A stretch of DNA of 29,229 nt from a virus, in IMG/VR virus record IMGVR_UViG_3300037285_000088, positions 1 through 29,229 of that record. One strand, given 5' to 3'. Each line of letters starts with the position of its first letter. Positions within the stretch are counted from its first letter, which is position 1. Below, in pieces: positions 15,697-21,286 of this stretch. Below the pieces are notes generated by a model. That model saw only the letters and a program-made list of their open reading frames with translations. It ran no database searches and was not told where the DNA came from. A program made the translations under genes and the position numbers.

Positions 15697-15869
15697 CAAG
15701 AATAGACCTTCATAATATTTCTAAAGATGAAGATAAGATACTAGAAGCACTTATGTGGATGATAGAAAATCAAGGAGCAATTGGAAGAACTAGGAGATTT
15801 AGCGACCTTAGATGGCTTGAGTTCGACGACGATAAAGAAGCAATGTACTTTATATTGAAATGGAGTTAA
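15684..15869 (+). CDS. Hypothetical 61-aa protein
   Basis: Not recognised. It is a small charged protein: IDLHNISKDEDKILEALMWM, then RTRRFSDLRWLEFDDDKEAM, ending FILKWS. ATG 15684 overlaps the exonuclease stop by 13 bases; GTG 15693 in the same frame would reduce this to 4 (GTGA type). No motif points to a function. Its place between the exonuclease and a membrane gene in an unbroken series of overlapping frames supports it being expressed. Confidence 0.55.
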   Translation: MAKVTRIDLHNISKDEDKILEALMWMIENQGAIGRTRRFSDLRWLEFDDDKEAMYFILKWS

Positions 15870-15872
15870 TAC

Positions 15873-16136
15873 GTGGATAAACACCGATTACAGGAATTAG
15901 CTGGCAACGCGCCAGTGCCACTAACTATGCGATGGTATGATTACTATGCAGCGTTTATAGTTGCTGACTGGTCAGCAGACTTGTTATTCAATGGCATTAA
16001 TTACGAAGGCACTTACTGGATTGCACCAATTCTGCTTGGAGGTGCTGCTGGTCTCTTGGTCCAAGCATGGATTAAAATTTATTGTCCACTTCGAAGAGAA
16101 CAAGAGCTAAAGAAGCTGGGCAACTCCAGTGACTAA
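15873..16136 (+). CDS. Small membrane protein, GTG start
   Basis: An 87-aa protein starting at GTG 15873, three bases after the preceding stop. Two hydrophobic segments are visible, around residues 24-39 (YDYYAAFIVADWSADLLF) and 46-68 (TYWIAPILLGGAAGLLVQAW), followed by a basic tail (CPLRREQELKKLG). This suggests a two-pass inner-membrane protein with a cytoplasmic C-terminus. No family is recognised. It overlaps the downstream zinc-finger gene by 8 bases. Confidence 0.6.
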   Translation: MDKHRLQELAGNAPVPLTMRWYDYYAAFIVADWSADLLFNGINYEGTYWIAPILLGGAAGLLVQAWIKIYCPLRREQELKKLGNSSD

Positions 16137-16575
16137 AGATGGTGTCCACACGTTTGAAACGAAAATTGAAGACCGCAGCAGTGTTATTTGTATTGATAAG
16201 ACTAAGGTAGAAACATGCTATCGTTGCAAGGGGATTGGTTGGTACACAACCGAAGAAGAAGATTTTTCAGGAGCCCGAGGCGATACAAAAACCGTTCGAC
16301 GTGGCTGTAACCTATGCAGCGGAGACGGACGAGTTGTTGTAACTACCAGGAGTATAAAATTTTATGCCGACAATCCTGAAACTAGATATGTTCCGTTTGC
16401 CGAGTTTAAAGGTGACCCGTGGGCCGAACAACAAACACAATTCAACATCAAAATAGACCGGCGCAACAAACGTTTAGAACAAAGACACCCTGCACTCAAA
16501 GCATTATCATACAACAACTATGACAGTGCGTTAGAAAGATATGAAACTCTTGATCGTATCAAAGACCCAAAATAA
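16129..16575 (+). CDS. Protein with a DnaJ-type zinc-finger (CxxCxGxG pair)
   Basis: A 148-aa protein starting at GTG 16129. It has the DnaJ cysteine-rich repeat pattern: C30YRCKGIG37 and C60NLCSGDG67, two CxxCxGxG motifs that together can bind one zinc as in DnaJ. DnaJ proper has four such motifs; here only one pair is present and no J-domain or HPD motif. After residue ~75 the protein is basic and helical (IKIDRRNKRLEQRHPALKAL) without recognised domains. Such isolated zinc fingers can bind unfolded protein or nucleic acid. Interestingly, a separate phage J-domain protein lacking this finger is encoded at 25518-26315, so the two could work together (inference). Confidence 0.7.
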   Translation: MTKDGVHTFETKIEDRSSVICIDKTKVETCYRCKGIGWYTTEEEDFSGARGDTKTVRRGCNLCSGDGRVVVTTRSIKFYADNPETRYVPFAEFKGDPWAEQQTQFNIKIDRRNKRLEQRHPALKALSYNNYDSALERYETLDRIKDPK

Positions 16576-16585
16576 AGGAACAGCA

Positions 16586-16810
16586 ATGGATAGCTTAGAA
16601 GATAGACTAACACAGTTGGCAGGCAGGCTAACAAAACTCGAAGAGCATTATACCAACACTACTAAAGAAGAGCTAACAGCCGAAGAGAAAGCACTCCTTG
16701 AGCAGCTGGATGCCACGATTAATTCATTAGATGAAGTATACAAAGAAGAAGCGGCTGCTGGGCATGAACAAGCAGCAGATCCGCAAGACAACGATAGGAA
16801 TAGCATATGA
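16586..16810 (+). CDS. Small acidic coiled-coil protein
   Basis: A 74-aa protein. The frame opens at 16541, but AAAGGAA at 16574-16580 lies 5 bases before ATG 16586, so I choose that start (MDSLEDRLTQLAG). Nearly the whole length is a predicted acidic coiled coil (LTKLEEHYTNTTKEELTAEE, LLEQLDATINSLDEVYKEEA) with an acidic tail. It ends by ATGA overlap with the clamp-loader gene, so the two are probably translated together. It may be an assembly or replication accessory; nothing specific can be recognised. Confidence 0.65.
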   Translation: MDSLEDRLTQLAGRLTKLEEHYTNTTKEELTAEEKALLEQLDATINSLDEVYKEEAAAGHEQAADPQDNDRNSI

Positions 16811-17727
16811 AAGAATTATGGACAGACAAGTACCGGCCTAAAACAATAGATGGGTATGTGTTTCGCGACGACCAGCAACACTCTCAGGTAAAACAGTGGA
16901 TAACCGGAAAGTCAATTCCGCATTTGATCTTATCCGGTACAGCGGGCACAGGAAAGACATCAATGGCTAAAATGCTGATACACGAGCTCGATGTAGAAGA
17001 CATGGATGTAATGGAAGTTAACGCTAGTAGAGAAACTGGAATTGACTTCATTCGTGATAGAATTGTTCCGTTCCTCAACACTATTCCATGGGGTGATTTC
17101 AAGGTAGTACTGTTAGACGAAGCAGACCGGTTGTCATCGCAGGGACAAGATTCACTGAAAGGTATCATTGAACAGTATTCTCCGTATGCTAGATTTATTA
17201 TGACCACCAATAAGCCTAACATGATATCTCCGCCGTTGCACAGTCGATGCTTGCAATTCCACTTTGCTAAAATTGACCAAGTTGAATTTACTGCAAGAGT
17301 GGCACATGTTCTTATAGAAGAAAAAATACAGTTTGACATCGAAACGTTGGACAAGTATGTTAAGATTACATACCCTGACTTGCGGAAATGCATCGGTCTT
17401 ATACAAGAGAATTCGATTAATGGATCTCTTACCTCTGCTGAGAAAGCCGACACCGGAATAGCTGACTGGAAAGTCAAGATGGTGGACTTATTCAAAGAAG
17501 GCAAGATACACGATGCACGAAAGTTATTGTGCGGAACTGTTCGTTCAGACGATATGGAAGAAATATATCGCTGGCTGTACGACAACATTGACTTGTTTGG
17601 CGATGAAGAAAAACAACAAAACGCAACACTTATAATCAAGCAGGGCTTGGTGGATCATACACTTGTGGTTGATCCTGAAATCAACCTAAGTGCAACCTTA
17701 ATTAGATTGGCGAGATTAGATGTCTGA
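16807..17727 (+). CDS. 44: Sliding-clamp loader ATPase, large subunit (T4 gp44-like)
   Basis: A 306-aa AAA+ clamp-loader protein equivalent to T4 gp44 (319 aa) and cellular RFC small subunits. It opens and loads the sliding clamp (gp45) at primer-template junctions and, in T4-like phages, thus also supports late transcription. Seen: LWTDKYRPKTIDGYV at the start, Walker A GTAGTGKT (residues 44-51), Walker B VVLLDEAD (100-107), sensor region FIMTTNKPN, and the SRC arginine-finger motif (146-148). The last third is the helical collar domain. It overlaps the coiled-coil gene before it (ATGA) and the small membrane gene after it (8 bases). In T4 gene 62 follows directly; no gp62-like gene is visible next to it here. 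Confidence 0.93.
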   Translation: MKELWTDKYRPKTIDGYVFRDDQQHSQVKQWITGKSIPHLILSGTAGTGKTSMAKMLIHELDVEDMDVMEVNASRETGIDFIRDRIVPFLNTIPWGDFKVVLLDEADRLSSQGQDSLKGIIEQYSPYARFIMTTNKPNMISPPLHSRCLQFHFAKIDQVEFTARVAHVLIEEKIQFDIETLDKYVKITYPDLRKCIGLIQENSINGSLTSAEKADTGIADWKVKMVDLFKEGKIHDARKLLCGTVRSDDMEEIYRWLYDNIDLFGDEEKQQNATLIIKQGLVDHTLVVDPEINLSATLIRLARLDV

Positions 17728-17977
17728 TAGAAAATTAAAGTTTATTTGGAAAACAGTATTAACTGCTATAAAGTTTCCGTTTCTAATTTATATAGGATTA
17801 CTTCCATTTATTATAATATTTGGATTTGCTCGAGGAATGCATTTTCTTCCAATCGTAGTTACATTATGCTTAATTGTTGCCATAATTGCCGAAGTAGTCA
17901 ATGCAACACTAGCAGCTAAAGATGTATTATTCCTTGAGAATAAGGATATGATTTCTATACTAAAAGGCAAGGAATGA
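17720..17977 (+). CDS. Small two-pass membrane protein
   Basis: An 85-aa protein with two hydrophobic segments at about residues 15-36 (FPFLIYIGLLPFIIIFG) and 41-66 (FLPIVVTLCLIVAIIAEVV), and a charged C-terminus (LENKDMISILKGKE). It overlaps the clamp-loader stop codon by 8 bases and ends by ATGA with the start codon of the small interrupted frame after it. It takes the position held by gene 62 in T4 but shows no similarity to a clamp-loader subunit. Function unknown. Confidence 0.65.
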   Translation: MSDRKLKFIWKTVLTAIKFPFLIYIGLLPFIIIFGFARGMHFLPIVVTLCLIVAIIAEVVNATLAAKDVLFLENKDMISILKGKE

Positions 17978-18129
17978 CTTAGCATAATGTTGCTATAGCC
18001 GAACAAGAAATACTTGCGGCAGCTGAAAAATACAAACCTAAAAAACGATTTGGAGGATATACCGAATGCATCACACATTACGTAAACATACACAAGTATG
18101 TTCCGGTCAGGACCGGCAGTCCTGTATAG
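17974..18129 (+). pseudogene. Small gene with an in-frame amber codon at codon 3
   Basis: ATG 17974 overlaps the stop of the preceding membrane-protein gene (ATGA) and has GCAAGGA just upstream, the usual signal of a coupled gene start. The frame then reads ATG ACT TAG, an amber codon at 17980-17982, and stays open for 48 more codons to the TAG at 18127-18129. The translation after the amber, HNVAIAEQEILAAAEKYKPK then [20 protein letters not shown], looks like real protein, and a single C-to-T change (CAG to TAG) would restore a 51-aa gene. No ATG, GTG or TTG in this frame occurs after the amber. Options are a recent nonsense mutation, suppression, or an assembly/sequencing error. Confidence 0.55.
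18103..18124 (+). promoter_or_regulatory. Two mutually exclusive hairpins upstream of the ferredoxin gene
   Basis: Two stems share the same central bases. CCGGT-CAGG-ACCGG spans 18103-18116 (5 bp; a CCGGTC/GACCGG 6-bp variant would have a 2-base loop). CAGGAC-CGGCA-GTCCTG spans 18108-18124 (6 bp, 5-base loop). They cannot form together. The second ends four bases before the AGGAGG ribosome-binding site (18128-18133) of the ferredoxin gene. This could be a translational control element, but both stems are short and also lie in the 3' part of the interrupted frame. Confidence 0.4.
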
Positions 18130-18145
18130 GAGGCTTTGGCGGACT

Positions 18146-18484
18146 ATGACATATATTGTAAACGACGCTTGCATTATGTGCAAGTATACTGACTGCGTAG
18201 AAGTCTGCCCAGTGGATTGTTTTTACGAAGGCGAGAACATGCTGGTGATACATCCAGACGAATGCATCGATTGCGGAGTGTGCGAGCCCGAGTGTCCTGC
18301 AGATGCAATCCTTCCTGACACTGCGCCAGGAGCAAACGAATGGGTCGAATTCAATCTCAAGTATTCTGAGATGTGGCCTGTTATTATTAGTAAGAAAGAT
18401 CAATTACCAACTGCTGCCGAAATGGACGGCAAAGAAGGCAAGATGAAATACTTTTCAGAGGAACCCGGAAATGAAGATGAATAG
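18146..18484 (+). CDS. fdxA: 7Fe ferredoxin (FdxA-type, [3Fe-4S][4Fe-4S])
   Basis: A 112-aa bacterial-type ferredoxin, a soluble electron carrier. The cysteine pattern matches Azotobacter ferredoxin I shifted by one residue: Cys9, Cys17 and Cys50 for the 3Fe cluster and Cys21, Cys40, Cys43 and Cys46 for the 4Fe cluster (motifs [17 protein letters not shown] and [14 protein letters not shown]). The C-terminal extension ([24 protein letters not shown]) is also typical of proteobacterial FdxA. I take ATG 18146, 12 bases after AGGAGG; the frame is open upstream but the family begins MTYIV. Close resemblance to cellular FdxA suggests host origin, i.e. an auxiliary metabolic gene. A possible partner is host reductases feeding nucleotide synthesis; that is inference. 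It overlaps the next gene by 14 bases. Confidence 0.92.
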   Translation: MTYIVNDACIMCKYTDCVEVCPVDCFYEGENMLVIHPDECIDCGVCEPECPADAILPDTAPGANEWVEFNLKYSEMWPVIISKKDQLPTAAEMDGKEGKMKYFSEEPGNEDE

Positions 18485-18749
18485 AATATGGAAGAAATTT
18501 TTCAAAACAGTGTTTGAGACAGTAGCACTTGGACTAATGTGGATTGTAGGCTGCGGTGCCATATTTGGTGTTATTAGTTCTACACTGTATTTTGTGGTAG
18601 GAGTGCGCAATACTGACATTATAATGTCATTGTCATTTGCATTACCACTTTTTCTGGGATGTATAGTATTTGTATTGCGGCAAGTTTATACAGAGTCTAA
18701 GCGCGAAGTTGAAGAAGAAAATCGAAAATTAATGAGAGACATAAATTGA
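18471..18749 (+). CDS. Small two-pass membrane protein
   Basis: A 92-aa membrane protein. After a basic start ([14 protein letters not shown]) there are two hydrophobic segments at about residues 15-44 ([20 protein letters not shown]) and 50-70 ([20 protein letters not shown]), then a charged helical tail ([17 protein letters not shown]). ATG 18471 overlaps the ferredoxin end by 14 bases; ATG 18477 is an alternative. It ends overlapping the TTG start of the DHFR gene. It is similar in design to the small membrane protein at 17720-17977, but I see no sequence identity strong enough to call them paralogues. Confidence 0.62.
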   Translation: MKMNRIWKKFFKTVFETVALGLMWIVGCGAIFGVISSTLYFVVGVRNTDIIMSLSFALPLFLGCIVFVLRQVYTESKREVEEENRKLMRDIN

Positions 18750-19240
18750 TTAGAGCAATATTAGCATGTGACGACAATTGGGGAATTGGCAAAGACGGTG
18801 ACTTGCCGTGGCCGCCTAATCCTGCGGACTTAAAATGGTTCAAGGAATGCACAATGGGCGACGTTGTTGTGATGGGCAGAAAAACCTGGGAGAGCCTGCC
18901 AGTGCATCCGTTGCCAGGCCGTGTAAATTATGTGATCACATCCTCTGCGGATATTACATACGGATACCATAATAGGTTTATGTCTAAGAACTTGCCAAGG
19001 GCACTGCTAGCAGAGTCTGACAGATATGTGCCAAAACAAGATTTTTGGATCATCGGCGGAGCTCAATTAGTAGAAAGCTGTTTTCCTATAATCGACGAGA
19101 TATGGCTAAGTCGCATTGCAGGCACATTCGACTGTGATGTTGCGCTGCCAGAAGAATTAATTAAAGAAAAGTTTCTTCTAGGAGCAACAACAACTGACAC
19201 AAATATCAATATCGAGAAATGGATTAAGGACAGTGACTGA
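18746..19240 (+). CDS. frd: Dihydrofolate reductase
   Basis: A 164-aa dihydrofolate reductase, which uses NADPH to regenerate tetrahydrofolate consumed by thymidylate synthase. Family motifs are clear: AILACDDNWGIGKDGDLPWP at the N-terminus (active-site loop), DVVVMGRKTWESLP (NADPH-binding), PLPGRVNYVITS, and WIIGGAQLVESC. Length is typical (about 160-190). It starts at TTG 18746, overlapping the previous stop codon as TTGA; no ATG gives a complete N-terminal strand. It is followed by a 57-aa gene and thymidylate synthase, so the three form a thymidylate-supply unit as in T4 (frd-td). Confidence 0.9.
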   Translation: MIRAILACDDNWGIGKDGDLPWPPNPADLKWFKECTMGDVVVMGRKTWESLPVHPLPGRVNYVITSSADITYGYHNRFMSKNLPRALLAESDRYVPKQDFWIIGGAQLVESCFPIIDEIWLSRIAGTFDCDVALPEELIKEKFLLGATTTDTNINIEKWIKDSD

Positions 19241-19406
19241 TATCAACGACAAAGTAGACAAGCACGAAACGCTCTTGCGCCTAAAACACGGCGAGAAGTT
19301 TCGACAAGAAATATTTAAAAAAGCATACGAAGCAGACGCGCAGTTAAATGATGTCGAAATAAATATTGCTCTTAGGCAATTAAAAATAAACGCAGGAGTT
19401 AAATAA
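19233..19406 (+). CDS. Hypothetical 57-aa protein between DHFR and ThyA
   Basis: A short open frame from GTG 19233 to TAA 19404-19406 fills the whole gap between the DHFR and thymidylate synthase genes. It overlaps the DHFR stop by 8 bases, with AAGGA (19226-19230) unusually close upstream. The product is charged and helical: DINDKVDKHETLLRLKHGEK, FRQEIFKKAYEADAQLND, then EINIALRQLKINAGVK. It ends one base before ATG of thyA, and AGGAG (19394-19398), the thyA ribosome-binding site, lies in its last codons. The position, overlap and protein-like composition support it; no function is recognised. Confidence 0.6.
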   Translation: MTDINDKVDKHETLLRLKHGEKFRQEIFKKAYEADAQLNDVEINIALRQLKINAGVK

Positions 19407-19407
19407 G

Positions 19408-20274
19408 ATGAAGCAATACCAAGAAGCTCTAGAATTTATTCTAGCCAACGGTAAAGACCGCAACGACAGAACGGGCACAGGCACGCGCGGAGTGTTTGGA
19501 TATCAAATGCGATTTGATTTACGTGAAGAATTTCCAGCAGTGACTACTAAGAAACTTGCATGGAAAAGTGTTGTTTCGGAATTGCTTTGGTTTTTAGAAG
19601 GCAGCACTGACGAACGTAGGCTTGCTGAAATACTATACGAAAAACCAAGAGAAGAACTAATAGGCAAGAATACCATATGGACTGCTAACGCAGACGCACA
19701 GGCACGTGACCTAGGATACAAGAACACCGCCACAGAGAAGAAACTAGGGCCTGTGTATGGTCATCAGTGGCGAACGTGGGATGCGCAGCTAGGATACGTT
19801 GACCAGATAACACAAGTGCTAGAAAGCTTGCACAATGATCCGTACAGCAGAAGACATATTGTAAATTCCTGGAATGTAGATCGTGTTCCTGTAATGGCGT
19901 TGCCGCCTTGTCATACCATGTTTCAATTTTATGTACAAGATGGAGAATTAAGCTGTCACATGTACCAACGATCTGCAGATATGTTTTTGGGTGTTCCGTT
20001 CAACATTGCGTCATATAGTTTACTGGTTCATATGTTTGCACAGTTATTGAACTTAAAAGTTGGTGATTTTGTATGGAGTGGCGGAGACTGTCACATCTAT
20101 CAAAATCACATGGACCAAGTAAAAGAACAGATTACAAGAACTCCGGTAGTAGGCCCTGGTTTAAGAATGCCGTTCTTCACTAATTTAGATGAACTAATTG
20201 CTACAACAACCAGTCAATACCAGCTGGTTGGATATAATCCGATGCCTAGTATCAAAGCGCCAATGGCAATATGA
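19408..20274 (+). CDS. td: Thymidylate synthase (ThyA type)
   Basis: A 288-aa classical thymidylate synthase, converting dUMP to dTMP with methylene-tetrahydrofolate. Seen: NDRTGTGTRGVFGYQMRF (dUMP-binding loop Arg), ELLWFLEGSTDERRL, GPVYGHQWRTW, the catalytic Cys168 in LPPCHTMFQFYV, and SCHMYQRSADMFLGVPFNIA. Length is close to E. coli ThyA (264) and T4 Td (286). AGGAG at 19394-19398 is 9 bases before ATG. It follows DHFR and a small gene and ends by ATGA overlap with the first gene of a small paralogue array. No intron is present, unlike the T4 td gene. Confidence 0.95.
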   Translation: MKQYQEALEFILANGKDRNDRTGTGTRGVFGYQMRFDLREEFPAVTTKKLAWKSVVSELLWFLEGSTDERRLAEILYEKPREELIGKNTIWTANADAQARDLGYKNTATEKKLGPVYGHQWRTWDAQLGYVDQITQVLESLHNDPYSRRHIVNSWNVDRVPVMALPPCHTMFQFYVQDGELSCHMYQRSADMFLGVPFNIASYSLLVHMFAQLLNLKVGDFVWSGGDCHIYQNHMDQVKEQITRTPVVGPGLRMPFFTNLDELIATTTSQYQLVGYNPMPSIKAPMAI

Positions 20275-20510
20275 CAGGCGAAGTATCAATCAAAAACAAA
20301 TATGCATGGGCACCAAAAAAGCTTACCAGCGGCAAGTGGGTGTGGCGTTGTTGTTATATAAAAATTAAGATGACATACACTCAATGTGCTGGAATGCCGC
20401 TTCATGTAGTGACAGTGGAATCATACACACCAAATGATTATATGCTGATGTCGCTTACACGAGATTTTAAAAGAGAAGCAGAAGAAGGTGACCATGCGTA
20501 CTATTACTAG
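20271..20510 (+). CDS. Small Trp-rich protein, paralogue type A copy 1
   Basis: A 79-aa protein of unknown function, starting by ATGA overlap with thyA. It contains KYAWAPKKLTSGKWVWRCCY and KIKM, which align with RWAWLPLKSNSGKWIWRSYY and QVKI in the gene at 20936-21202. The shared pattern W-A-W-x-P-x-K-x-x-S-G-K-W-x-W-R-x-x-Y, plus a later NDYMLMSL / NEYLVWLL match, makes them paralogues. The predicted fold is a small beta structure. The 3' end overlaps the type B gene that follows. Confidence 0.62.
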   Translation: MTGEVSIKNKYAWAPKKLTSGKWVWRCCYIKIKMTYTQCAGMPLHVVTVESYTPNDYMLMSLTRDFKREAEEGDHAYYY

Positions 20511-20682
20511 TAGAGAAGAAGACAAAGCAGAGACCTGGAAAGCATTAAATGAGCTGCCAGTACAGGCGCCAATAGAGGGAGCGTTCCACTATTGTCCGTA
20601 TATTCCGTTACAAATTGTCGGAGCCCTTCCCTCATCTACGCCACCCATAAAATTTAAAACACGGTATGGGATAACACAATGA
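20494..20682 (+). CDS. Small protein, paralogue type B copy 1
   Basis: A 62-aa protein. I choose ATG 20494, 6 bases after an AGAAGG ribosome-binding site; GTG 20488 is also in frame. Residues 6-15 (TSREEDKAETW) match the start of the next gene (MSREEDKAETW), with 29 of 30 identical bases underneath. After that the two diverge: here the protein is Pro-rich (ELPVQAPIEGAFHYCPYIPL). It overlaps the type A gene before it by 17 bases and the type B copy after it by ATGA. Confidence 0.58.
   Translation: MRTITSREEDKAETWKALNELPVQAPIEGAFHYCPYIPLQIVGALPSSTPPIKFKTRYGITQ
20509..20538 (+). repeat. Direct repeat copy 1 (30 bases)
   Basis: Thirty bases beginning AGTAGAGAAGAAGACAAAGC recur at 20682-20711 with one mismatch (position 24, G here and A there). 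Both copies encode SREEDKAETW in frame at the starts of two adjacent small genes, so the repeat marks a duplication of the gene start. Confidence 0.9.
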
Positions 20683-20936
20683 GTAGAGAAGAAGACAAAG
20701 CAGAAACCTGGCGCATAATAAGTCAGCCGCAATGGCCTAATATTCAAATATTAAAACAACAAGTACATGCTAAGACGCGGCACTTGGCCGCAACATGGAC
20801 CGTTGAAGTGGAGGAAGAAATAGAGTCTCACTACGGAGTAAATGTGGAGGAAGAACTGCAAAATGCTATTATAAAGGAAATGGCCGATGAGATCGATCAA
20901 GAAATACTAAAATCATTAAAGGGGAAGTTTAAATAA
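20679..20936 (+). CDS. Small helical protein, paralogue type B copy 2
   Basis: An 85-aa protein beginning by ATGA overlap with the type B copy 1. The first 11 residues (MSREEDKAETW) are shared with that gene; the rest differs, with helical, acidic segments VEVEEEIESHYGVNVEEELQ and IIKEMADEIDQEILKSLKGK. It ends in a TAATG overlap with the second type A gene. Function unknown. The shared start suggests either a recent duplication with divergent downstream parts or reuse of an N-terminal tag. Confidence 0.6.
   Translation: MSREEDKAETWRIISQPQWPNIQILKQQVHAKTRHLAATWTVEVEEEIESHYGVNVEEELQNAIIKEMADEIDQEILKSLKGKFK
20682..20711 (+). repeat. Direct repeat copy 2 (30 bases)
   Basis: Second copy of the 30-base repeat at 20509-20538, differing at one position. 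The spacing between copies is 173 bases, which does not equal a whole number of codons (57.7); each copy is nevertheless read in the frame giving SREEDKAETW. Confidence 0.9.
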
Positions 20937-21202
20937 TGGGAGTTAATTCAGGATATACGCCAGGGCCTGCATTGCCAGAGCGTACTATTCAGCAAAGATG
21001 GGCATGGCTTCCGCTTAAAAGCAACAGTGGTAAGTGGATTTGGAGAAGTTACTATGTACAGGTAAAAATTTACCAGGATGCTGATGGTAAGACACCGATA
21101 AAAGAAATTTACTGGAATTATATGTTTACTGAAAATGAATATCTAGTATGGCTACTAAAGAATCCTGTGCGGGTATTTCAACGTCACCATCGTCAACATT
21201 AA
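20936..21202 (+). CDS. Small Trp-rich protein, paralogue type A copy 2
   Basis: An 88-aa protein beginning by TAATG overlap with the preceding gene. Residues ~23-46 (RWAWLPLKSNSGKWIWRSYY onward) match the type A paralogue at 20271-20510; the N-terminal ~20 residues (NSGYTPGPALPERTIQQ) are extra. It ends with a His/Arg tail (FQRHHRQH). It is the last gene of the + strand run and is followed after ~50 bases by a rho-independent terminator. Function unknown. Confidence 0.62.
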   Translation: MGVNSGYTPGPALPERTIQQRWAWLPLKSNSGKWIWRSYYVQVKIYQDADGKTPIKEIYWNYMFTENEYLVWLLKNPVRVFQRHHRQH

Positions 21203-21255
21203 TCATCGCATCCTGCGCCAGCTCCGGCCGCCAAAGCCAATTCGTTAACACATCA

Positions 21256-21285
21256 GCTAGGCCCCGTTAGGGACCTAGCATTTTT
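21256..21285 (+). terminator. Rho-independent terminator
   Basis: GCTAGGCCCC-GTTA-GGGACCTAGC (21256-21279) forms a 10-bp stem with one mismatch and a four-base loop, followed by ATTTTT (21280-21285). It closes the + strand block that begins near 13578. The reverse direction lacks a T-run, so it mainly stops + strand transcription before the convergent phoH gene. The 21203-21255 stretch holds no gene I can see. Confidence 0.85.
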
Positions 21286-21286
21286 A

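Noticed and set aside
16884-17639. 251-aa open frame on the - strand opposite the clamp-loader gene
   Set aside because: The + strand frame has all AAA+ motifs; the - strand frame is Ser/Ile-rich with no recognisable domain and covers almost the whole gene in reverse.
17720-17977. Reading the 85-aa gene after gene 44 as gp62
   Set aside because: It is half the size of T4 gp62 and has two membrane-spanning segments, unlike a clamp-loader subunit.
19359-19366. ATAAATAT late promoter-like motif upstream of thyA
   Set aside because: It sits inside the 57-aa coding frame and in an early-type block, 42 bases before thyA; thymidylate synthase is normally an early gene. Probably coding-sequence coincidence.
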